Of a stretch of DNA of 5,706 nt, positions 1-4,834 are shown piece after piece. The notes below the pieces were generated by a model. That model saw only the letters and a program-made list of their open reading frames with translations, ran no database searches and had not been told where the DNA came from. The translations under genes and the position numbers were made by a program. How positions within the stretch are numbered: the stretch's first letter is position 1; each line of letters starts with the position of its first letter. Source of the DNA: Acidobacteriota bacterium (GTDB lineage: Bacteria > Acidobacteriota > Vicinamibacteria > Vicinamibacterales > JAFNAJ01); NCBI GenBank assembly GCA_017860085.1, contig JAFNAJ010000189.1, positions 1-5,706 of the forward strand, given 5' to 3'.

Positions 1-1172
1 CCAAAACCAAGCCGGTCGGTCTGGTAGGCCACCACCGCGAGATCGAAGCTGTGCTCGAGCTGCGGCAGCACGCTCGTGCGGAGGAGTTCGACGCGGTCGC
101 GGGCGGCCTTGGCGCGAAGCAGCGCCTCCTGCACCATCTGCGCGACCCGTCGTTCGAGCGCGTGTCGCCTGGCACGCGCGGCATCGGCCATGCGCTGGGC
201 CTCGAGGGTCTCGGCGTCGATCCGTTTGCGTGCCCAGGGCGCGCGGGGCCACGTCATGCTCACCGTCGCGGTCCACGCGTCGGTCATCTCCGGCATGAAC
301 ATGTAACCGCCCCTGACCACCCAGTCGGGCTTGGTCTCGCTTTCGGCCACGACCCGCGCGGCTTCACTGGCCGCCAGCTCGAGGTCGGCCCCCCGAAGCT
401 CGGGCTGTCCCTCACGGGCCACCCGCTGCAGGTCGGCCGCGTCGGGGAGCGATGCCGGCGCATCGGGTGGGTTGATGGGGCCCACCGGGGCGTCCGGTGC
501 TCGATTGAGCAGCGTGTTCAGCCTGATCTCGGCCATCCCGGCGTCTTCGGTGGCCATCACGATCTGCTCTTCGACGCGCGCGATCTCCACCAGGGCTTTC
601 ACGATGTCCTGCTGCGTAGTCCGCCCTGTCGCGTACTTGGCTTCTGTGACACTGACCAGCTGCTGCAGAAGCTCGATCGTGGCATCGAAGATCTCGAGCG
701 ACTGGCGCGCGAGGTACAGGTCGGCATAGGCCCGTCGCACTTCGCCGGCGAGGGCCGACGTCCTCACCGACACCTGGTTCGCGGTCATGGCGGCCTGCTT
801 TTCCGCGAGCGCCGCCCTCGAATCGCGCTTGCCGCGTCCGGGGAACTCCTGCGAGAGCGTCAGCATGATCTGCGCATTTGCTGGGCTCGCCGTGTTGAAC
901 GGCCACTGGAACACCTGCCCCTCGAACATGGGAGGCATCAGCGTCCGCTCGCGCAGTGGGCCTGCTGCGGCGACCTCGGCCTCGGCTCGCAGCGCTGCGA
1001 GGTCAGGATGCCCGGCCAGGGCCTCGTCGATGGCCTGGCGCAGCGTGAGCGACGGCCCGTCGTAGGTGCGGGGCGGTCGAGGGCCTCCGGTCGGCGCAGC
1101 CGGCTGCGCCAGGGCCAGAGCGTGGCTGCTGACCACGGCGACACACGCGAGGAAACACGAAGCTGAACGCAT
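1..1172 (-). CDS. TolC/CzcC-like outer-membrane efflux protein (3' end outside window)
   Basis: This frame is open from an ATG at 1172 to the left edge: 390 complete codons and no stop, so the C-terminus is missing. Residues 1-22 form a Sec signal peptide with an Ala-rich AxA-type end (ALALAQ). The mature start SLTLRQAIDEALAGHPDL (41-58) is the classic first helix of the OEP family. LSQEFPGRGKR (106-116) resembles the segment found in CzcC/CusC-type proteins, followed by a long helical pair (about 118-225) with YATGRTTQQDIVKA (180-193) and LNTLLNR (218-224). A second repeat begins near 245, again with long helices (about 318-370). OEP proteins trimerise into an outer-membrane and periplasmic duct that accepts substrates from RND or ABC pumps through an adaptor. 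Family members are usually somewhat over 400 residues, so I infer that only a few dozen are missing. An AGGGAAG ribosome site (1178-1184) lies 5 nt before the ATG. The CzcC-like features favour metal efflux, but partnership with the divergent ABC exporter is also possible. Confidence 0.9.
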   Translation of the reverse strand, partial: MRSASCFLACVAVVSSHALALAQPAAPTGGPRPPRTYDGPSLTLRQAIDEALAGHPDLAALRAEAEVAAAGPLRERTLMPPMFEGQVFQWPFNTASPANAQIMLTLSQEFPGRGKRDSRAALAEKQAAMTANQVSVRTSALAGEVRRAYADLYLARQSLEIFDATIELLQQLVSVTEAKYATGRTTQQDIVKALVEIARVEEQIVMATEDAGMAEIRLNTLLNRAPDAPVGPINPPDAPASLPDAADLQRVAREGQPELRGADLELAASEAARVVAESETKPDWVVRGGYMFMPEMTDAWTATVSMTWPRAPWARKRIDAETLEAQRMADAARARRHALERRVAQMVQEALLRAKAARDRVELLRTSVLPQLEHSFDLAVVAYQTDRLGF

Positions 1173-1177
1173 GGCGT

Positions 1178-1184
1178 CTTCCCT
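1178..1184 (-). promoter_or_regulatory. Ribosome binding site of the TolC-like gene
   Basis: On the minus strand AGGGAAG lies 5 nt before the ATG at 1172. It supports this start, which is also the one that yields a proper signal peptide. Confidence 0.6.
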
Positions 1185-1312
1185 GACAGGTGCACGGGCG
1201 AGCCCGAGCGTGAGGGCTGGCCGAATGGCGCACCAACAGCGGCGGTCGCGGTGCGGAGCCAGGTCGGACGCGTCAGCGACCGACACCACGACTCCCACGC
1301 GAGCACCAGTTC

Positions 1313-1342
1313 CCGGACGCCGCGCACACCGGCGCGGTCCGG
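1313..1342 (-). other. GC-rich hairpin after the Cys-rich gene
   Basis: CCGGA (1313-1317) pairs with TCCGG (1338-1342), and CCGCG (1320-1324) pairs with CGCGG (1333-1337). This gives a 10-bp stem with a 2-nt bulge (1318-1319) and an 8-nt loop. It begins 17 nt after the stop codon of the small Cys-rich gene, within the 187-nt gap before the TolC-like gene. No T-run follows on the minus strand, so it is not a canonical intrinsic terminator. It could be an attenuator or an RNA-stability element, or be background in GC-rich DNA. Confidence 0.35.
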
Positions 1343-1359
1343 CGCTCAGGCGAGGAGCG

Positions 1360-1737
1360 TCAGATCAAGAAGACGGAATGCAGCAGGTGGGGCGGATCGT
1401 GCGGACGCTTGAGCGAGGCAAGGGCGAACGCCTCGCGCGCGGCGCTCGAGACGAGCCCGAAGCCACCCTCGGGCTGTGCGGCTGGCAGCTCGGGAGCCAC
1501 CTTGGCCAAGGTCACCGACACCGCCACGGGAGTGGGAGCCGCTGCGTCGGGCAGCTGGCCGGGCGCGCAACACGACACGGCGCTCAGCCGCGCCGCGCAG
1601 TCGTCGGGCGAGTCGCAGCAGGGCATCGGGGGATGAGCCGAGGGCGGGACGAACGCCGCGACGACGCCTGCCCCGGCTGACAGCAGGGTCACGGCCACCA
1701 CGAGGCCGGCCACGATGCGGCGGACGCGCTTCGACAT
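1360..1737 (-). CDS. Small exported Cys-rich protein, function unknown
   Basis: This is a 125-residue protein if the ATG at 1737 is used. An in-frame TTG at 1779 would add 14 polar residues ahead of the signal sequence and has no good ribosome site, so I prefer the ATG, which has GGGTG about 7 nt upstream. The basic start MSKRVRR is followed by a hydrophobic stretch (8-29), a signal peptide or membrane anchor, so the rest should lie in the periplasm. Directly after it comes HPPMPCCDSPDDC and then a second pair, SCCAPG: five Cys at 40, 41, 47, 56 and 57. A Pro/Ala-rich linker follows (63-90). The C-terminus RPHDPPHLLHSVFLI is His/Pro-rich with a hydrophobic end. I do not recognise a family. 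The Cys cluster next to a CzcC-like gene suggests metal binding or redox-sensitive thiols in the envelope, but this is inference from composition and position. Confidence 0.75.
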   Translation of the reverse strand: MSKRVRRIVAGLVVAVTLLSAGAGVVAAFVPPSAHPPMPCCDSPDDCAARLSAVSCCAPGQLPDAAAPTPVAVSVTLAKVAPELPAAQPEGGFGLVSSAAREAFALASLKRPHDPPHLLHSVFLI

Positions 1738-1750
1738 GGTGAAGCACCCA

Positions 1751-1779
1751 TTCTGCCTGCCCGACGCGTTGCTTGTCAA
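1751..1779 (-). promoter_or_regulatory. Possible sigma70-type promoter before the Cys-rich gene
   Basis: On the minus strand a perfect TTGACA (-35) occupies 1779-1774. About 18 nt downstream is CAGAAT, a 4-of-6 match to TATAAT. The implied transcript would start very close to the ATG at 1737, leaving a very short leader, which weakens the call. If real, it lets the Cys-rich gene and the TolC-like gene be transcribed separately from yceI. Confidence 0.25.
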
Positions 1780-1784
1780 AGCGC

Positions 1785-1864
1785 GGGCAAGAGGGCTCTG
1801 CTTCGGGCAATCGGCCTGACGGGGCCGAAGCCCAATCGGCGGTTGCCGCGCGCTCCTCTTGCCC
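1785..1864 (-). other. Nested inverted repeats between the yceI-like and Cys-rich genes
   Basis: An outer perfect 10-bp arm pair, GGGCAAGAGG (1785-1794) and CCTCTTGCCC (1855-1864), encloses an inner hairpin. In the inner one GGGC (1805-1808) and TCGGCC (1811-1816) pair with GGCCGA (1823-1828) and GCCC (1830-1833) around a 6-nt loop. The structure starts about 36 nt after the yceI-like stop codon. Only a short TTT follows on the minus strand, so it is at best a weak terminator. It may protect the mRNA 3' end or reduce read-through to the next gene. Confidence 0.4.
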
Positions 1865-1899
1865 TCCAGGCTTGCCGCGCCGCCTCCCCTTGAGGCCGA

Positions 1900-2511
1900 C
1901 TACTCCGACGGTGCGGCGGCCGCCGCCTGCACGAGCGCCAGATCGATCATGATCTTGACCTCGTCGCCCACGACGACGCCGCCCGTGTCGAGGGTACGGT
2001 TCCACTTCACGCCGAAGTCCTGGCGATTGATGGTCGTGGTCGCCTGCGCCCCGATTCGCAATCCCCCGCGCGGGTCCTTGACGATGTCGGTCGCCTCGAC
2101 GTCGAGCGTCACTTCCTTGGTCACGCCGCGCATGGTCAGGTCGCCGACGAGCTTGAACTTCTTCGGGCCCGCCAGCTCGGCCCGCTTCGACTTGAAGGTG
2201 ATCGACGGGTGGGTGGCCGCGTCGAAGAAGTCCGGGCTTCGCAGGTGATCGTCGCGCTTCTGCTCGCGCGTGTTGACCGACGCCACGTCGATCGTCGCGT
2301 CTGCCTTGACGGTGGCAAAGCTCTTGCCATCCCAGTCGATCTTCCCCGACATCTTCCCGAAGTCGCCGCGGACGTTGGTCACCATCAGGTGGCGCACCTG
2401 GAAGGTCGCTTGCGAGTGGGCCGCGTCGATTTGCCACGTGGTCCCCTGGGCGGCGGCCGGCAGGCTCGCAGCCAGCACCGCCGAGGCAGTCATCACTCCG
2501 ATTCGCGTCAT
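1900..2511 (-). CDS. YceI-family secreted lipid-binding protein
   Basis: This 203-residue protein matches the YceI family, lipocalin-like periplasmic beta-barrels that bind polyisoprenoid-type lipids; the physiological role is often unknown. Residues 1-21 are a signal peptide ending AAA-Q. Family landmarks follow in order: WQIDAAHSQATFQVRH (26-41), the G-x-F segment (49-51), IDVASVNTREQKRDDHLRS (74-92), FFDAATHPSITFKS (95-108), LVGDLTMRGVTKEVTL (121-136), and NRQDFGVKWNRTL (162-174). The length is normal and no landmark is missing. Three in-frame starts exist: GTG 2526, ATG 2514 and ATG 2511. AGGAGG at 2518-2523 overlaps the region after the GTG and is 6 nt from ATG 2511 but only 3 nt from ATG 2514, so I chose 2511. 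It is transcribed away from the exporter operon, with about 280 nt between the two starts, and may share its control element. Confidence 0.93.
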   Translation of the reverse strand: MTRIGVMTASAVLAASLPAAAQGTTWQIDAAHSQATFQVRHLMVTNVRGDFGKMSGKIDWDGKSFATVKADATIDVASVNTREQKRDDHLRSPDFFDAATHPSITFKSKRAELAGPKKFKLVGDLTMRGVTKEVTLDVEATDIVKDPRGGLRIGAQATTTINRQDFGVKWNRTLDTGGVVVGDEVKIMIDLALVQAAAAAPSE

Positions 2512-2517
2512 CATCGT

Positions 2518-2523
2518 CCTCCT
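2518..2523 (-). promoter_or_regulatory. Strong Shine-Dalgarno of the yceI-like gene
   Basis: A perfect AGGAGG on the minus strand, 6 nt before ATG 2511 and 3 nt before ATG 2514. It rules against the upstream GTG at 2526, which would place this site inside the coding region. Confidence 0.7.
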
Positions 2524-2532
2524 CACGAACTC

Positions 2533-2559
2533 AGCCGGCGCCGCTTCTGGACGCCGGCT
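2533..2559 (-). other. Hairpin in the yceI leader
   Basis: AGCCGGCG (2533-2540) and CGCCGGCT (2552-2559) form a perfect 8-bp stem with an 11-nt loop. In the minus-strand transcript it would end about 9 nt before the AGGAGG site, close enough to affect ribosome access or mRNA stability. There is no evidence of conservation from one sequence. Confidence 0.4.
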
Positions 2560-2611
2560 CGTGTCATCCCTCAGTCCTCAGTGCGCTGGCCGCGCGCCGA
2601 GGCTCACTTTG

Positions 2612-2625
2612 TGTGTTATAACACA
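2612..2625. promoter_or_regulatory. 14-bp palindrome: candidate shared operator and bidirectional -10
   Basis: TGTGTTATAACACA is a perfect palindrome in an AT-rich island within GC-rich DNA, located between the divergent yceI-like and adaptor genes. By symmetry both strands read TGTTATAAC, an extended -10 (TGn plus TATAAC, one mismatch to TATAAT). Neither strand has a recognisable -35 at 17 nt, which fits extended -10 promoters. Implied starts would be near 2629 on the plus strand and 2607 on the minus strand, giving leaders of about 166 and 95 nt. The symmetry also suits a dimeric repressor such as a TetR, GntR or PadR type, but no regulator gene is in the window and I cannot name the family. 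Confidence 0.5.
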
Positions 2626-2722
2626 TGTATCGCCGGTCGCGCAAGTCTGCGACCCGACGTGCCGGACCGGGGGGCTCCCACGACCCGGAGGGGGTCCGGG
2701 GCCGAGGCTTGGGGTCGGGTGG

Positions 2723-2748
2723 CCTGCCCGGGTCGCGGGACCGGCAGG
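2723..2748 (+). other. Hairpin in the adaptor-gene leader
   Basis: CCTGCC...GGTC (2723-2734) pairs with GACCGGCAGG (2739-2748) around a GCGG loop. The stem has 10 pairs with two single-base bulges on the left arm. It lies immediately before the short leader ORF, and its right arm contains the purine-rich CAGG that would be that ORF's ribosome site. It could therefore influence translation of the leader. Confidence 0.35.
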
Positions 2749-2750
2749 GA

Positions 2751-2798
2751 ATGGACATAATGGAGGAGTTCACTCGCCTCAGGACACGAACATCGTGA
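2751..2798 (+). other. Possible 15-codon leader ORF overlapping the adaptor start
   Basis: An ATG at 2751, with a second in-frame ATG at 2760, opens a frame encoding MDIMEEFTRLRTRTS that ends at TGA 2796-2798. This overlaps the adaptor GTG (2795-2797) in a TCGTGA arrangement typical of translational coupling. For ATG 2760, CAGGGA (2745-2750) is a plausible ribosome site about 9 nt upstream. The alternative is chance, as such short ORFs are common. There is no codon-use evidence at this length. Confidence 0.25.
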
Positions 2799-4081
2799 GC
2801 GATCTGAAGCACCAACTGGAGGCGTTGCGTCTGGCCGAGCAGGAGGCGCGCCCGTCGCGCCGCCGCTGGCTCCTGGCCGGCGCGGCCCTGGTCATCCTGG
2901 CCGCCCTCCTCCTGGCCTGGCGCACGGTCGCCTCCGGGCCGGTCGAGGTCGAGACCGTTCGCGCCTCCATCCAGGAGGCGCGCCCGTCAGGGGGCAGCCC
3001 GATGCTCACCGCCTCCGGCTACGTCGTGGCGCGACGCAAGGCCGTCGTGTCGGCCAAGATCCAGGGCCGACTGGCCGTCCTCCGGGCCGAGGAGGGCACA
3101 CGCGTTCGCGAGGGCGACGTCATCGCCAGGCTCGAGAGCACCGACTACGAAGCGCAGGTCGCGCGGTCGAGAGCCCGGGTGACGGCGGTGCAGTCGCAGG
3201 TGGCCTCAGCTGAGTCGCGCATCGCCCGCGCGGACGCCGACCTGGCCGAGGCCAGGCGCCAGCAGCGCCTCGCGGAGAGACTCCTCGCAGAAGGCGTCGG
3301 CACCATGGACGCCCGTGACGCCGCCAACAGCCGCGTGGCCATCGCCGAGGCCGCGCTGGCGCAAGCCACGGCCGACCGGTCCCAGGTGAACGCCGATCTG
3401 GCCCAGGCCCAGGCCGACGTGAGCTATGCCGAGGCGCTGCTCGCCAACACCGTCATCAAGGCCCCGTTCGCGGGCGTCGTCGTCAAGAAGATGGCCGAGG
3501 TCGGCGAGAGCGTCGCACCCATTCCACCCGGCGTCAATATCTCCACCTCGTCCGGCGCCATCGTCGCGCTGGCCGATCTCGACACGCTCGAGGTGGAGGT
3601 GGACGTCAGCGAGTCGAGTGTCTCGAAGCTTGGCGACCAGCAGCCGGCCGAGGTCGTCGTCGAGGCCTTCCCCGATCGCACCTATCACGCCGTGCTACGC
3701 CAGGTCATTCCCACGGCCGACCGTACGAAGGCGACGGTCATGGTCAAGGTCACCCTGCTCGACAAGGACCAGCTCCTGAAGCCGGAGATGAGTGCCAAGG
3801 TCACGTTCCTCGAGCGCGCGGCGCCGGCTGGCAGCGGCCCGGCCAAACCCATCGTGATGGTCCCGCAGGAAGCCGTGGTGACGCGCGACGGCGGCACGTT
3901 CGTCTACGAGGTGACAGCCGAGGGCACGGTGCGCGTCAGGCAGGTGTCCGCCGCGAGCACGGTCCAGGGCCGTGTCGTAATCAAGGACGGGCTGTCGGGT
4001 TCCGAGACCCTCGTGACGCGGCCACCCGAGACCCTCAAGGATGGCGACCCCGTCCGCGTGCCGCCGGGCGGCACCCGTTAG
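2795..4081 (+). CDS. Membrane-anchored periplasmic adaptor (HlyD/MacA-like)
   Basis: This 428-residue protein is a membrane-fusion adaptor of the RND/HlyD/MacA type, which joins an inner-membrane pump to an outer-membrane TolC-like duct. A charged cytoplasmic head (1-24, ending SRRR) is followed by one membrane helix (25-42). The first half of the lipoyl-like domain is 70-112 (SGYVVARRKAVVSAKIQGRL, EGTRVREGDVIARLES). An Ala/Gln/Arg-rich coiled-coil hairpin spans about 115-215, and the second lipoyl half is TVIKAPFAGVVVKKMAEVGE (219-238). Beta-barrel (about 262-340, with LKPEMSAKVTF) and membrane-proximal (352-425) domains complete it. The GTG at 2795 is the only suitable start before the membrane helix; AGGA (2781-2784) lies 10 nt upstream. 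The open frame continues far upstream, antisense to yceI, but has no family features there. The stop is 26 nt before the ATPase start, which supports an operon. Confidence 0.92.
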   Translation: MSDLKHQLEALRLAEQEARPSRRRWLLAGAALVILAALLLAWRTVASGPVEVETVRASIQEARPSGGSPMLTASGYVVARRKAVVSAKIQGRLAVLRAEEGTRVREGDVIARLESTDYEAQVARSRARVTAVQSQVASAESRIARADADLAEARRQQRLAERLLAEGVGTMDARDAANSRVAIAEAALAQATADRSQVNADLAQAQADVSYAEALLANTVIKAPFAGVVVKKMAEVGESVAPIPPGVNISTSSGAIVALADLDTLEVEVDVSESSVSKLGDQQPAEVVVEAFPDRTYHAVLRQVIPTADRTKATVMVKVTLLDKDQLLKPEMSAKVTFLERAAPAGSGPAKPIVMVPQEAVVTRDGGTFVYEVTAEGTVRVRQVSAASTVQGRVVIKDGLSGSETLVTRPPETLKDGDPVRVPPGGTR

Positions 4082-4095
4082 CCGACACACCCCGC

Positions 4096-4100
4096 GGAGA
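4096..4100 (+). promoter_or_regulatory. Ribosome binding site of the ABC ATPase
   Basis: GGAGA lies 7 nt before the GTG at 4108 and supports that start, within the 26-nt gap after the adaptor. Confidence 0.55.
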
Positions 4101-4107
4101 CGCCGCC

Positions 4108-4818
4108 GTGAGTACCGAGCAGCCCCAGCCGTCCGCAGCCGCCCCCACGATCGCCGTTGACGTGCGCAACGTCCGCAAGGTCTACTCCAGGGACAGCCAG
4201 CGTATCGTCGTGCTCGACGGCATCGACCTGCAGGTACCCGAAGGCGAGTTCCTCGCGCTCATGGGTCCGTCGGGGTCGGGCAAGACGACGCTGCTCAACC
4301 TCATCGCGGGCATCGACCAGCCGACGTCCGGCCACGTGATCGTCGCCGGAACCGATGTCGGAAGCCTCTCGGAAGGCGCGCTCGCACGGTGGCGAAGCCG
4401 CAACGTGGGCTTCATCTTTCAGTTCTACAACCTCATCCCGGTTCTCACCGCACTCGAGAACGTGGAGTTGCCGCTGCTCCTGACGAGCCTCTCGCGGCGC
4501 CAGCGGCGCGAGCGCGCCAGGCTGGCGCTGACGATCGTCGGCCTGGCCGACCGGGCCAAGCACTACCCTCGTCAGCTGTCCGGCGGCCAGGAGCAGCGCG
4601 TGGCCATCGCCCGCGCGATCGTCACCGACCCAGCCGTACTGGTGGCCGACGAGCCCACAGGCGATCTCGACGCCAAGAGCGCCGAGGAGATCCTCTCGCT
4701 GATGACGACCCTGAACCAGGAGTTCGGGAAGACCATCGTGATGGTGACCCACGACCCGCGGGCCTCGCATCACGCGCACACCCAGAGGCACCTCGACAAG
4801 GGCGTGCTCGCCAGCTGA
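4108..4818 (+). CDS. ABC transporter ATPase (MacB/LolD type)
   Basis: This 236-residue protein is a complete ABC nucleotide-binding subunit that hydrolyses ATP on the cytoplasmic side to drive the neighbouring FtsX-like permease. All motifs are intact: Walker A GPSGSGKT (53-60), Q-loop in FIFQFYNLIP (102-111, Gln105), signature LSGGQEQR (157-164), Walker B VLVADEP (177-183) with catalytic Glu182, D-loop GDLD (185-188), and switch His215 in VTHD. The region after the Q-loop and the ending HLDKGVLAS fit the LolD/MacB/FtsE-like subgroup that works with FtsX-fold permeases, not that of nutrient importers. The first 14 residues (STEQPQPSAAA) are a Pro/Ala-rich extension. Unlike E. coli MacB, the ATPase is separate from the permease. 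The start is GTG, and the stop is 16 nt before the permease. The substrate cannot be read from the sequence; LolD-like lipoprotein release is less likely given the adaptor upstream. Confidence 0.95.
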   Translation: MSTEQPQPSAAAPTIAVDVRNVRKVYSRDSQRIVVLDGIDLQVPEGEFLALMGPSGSGKTTLLNLIAGIDQPTSGHVIVAGTDVGSLSEGALARWRSRNVGFIFQFYNLIPVLTALENVELPLLLTSLSRRQRRERARLALTIVGLADRAKHYPRQLSGGQEQRVAIARAIVTDPAVLVADEPTGDLDAKSAEEILSLMTTLNQEFGKTIVMVTHDPRASHHAHTQRHLDKGVLAS

Positions 4819-4834
4819 CCGCGACGGGCACGTG

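Noticed and set aside
51..1166. Long plus-strand open frame (371 codons) opposite the TolC-like gene
   Set aside because: Antisense to a gene with clear family motifs; composition is rich in Arg, Gly and His as expected of a GC-rich shadow frame, with no domain features.
1346..2437. Minus-strand open frame of 363 codons spanning the yceI-like and Cys-rich genes
   Set aside because: Overlaps two better-supported genes in another frame; Arg/Gly-rich with no recognisable motif.
2569..2582. Tandem 7-bp repeat (CCTCAGT twice) in the divergent region
   Set aside because: Only two short copies; too little to call an operator or iteron.
2683..2700. Short GACCC/GGGTC inverted repeat in the adaptor leader
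   Set aside because: Only 5 bp in a GC-rich stretch, likely chance.
2270..2794. Upstream extension of the adaptor frame
   Set aside because: It runs antisense through yceI and the divergent regulatory region; family similarity begins only after the GTG at 2795.
3002..4081. Internal start at Met70 of the adaptor with AGGGGG about 7 nt upstream, giving a soluble form
   Set aside because: It would remove the membrane anchor and begin within the first lipoyl-like strand; an SD-like purine run is expected by chance here.
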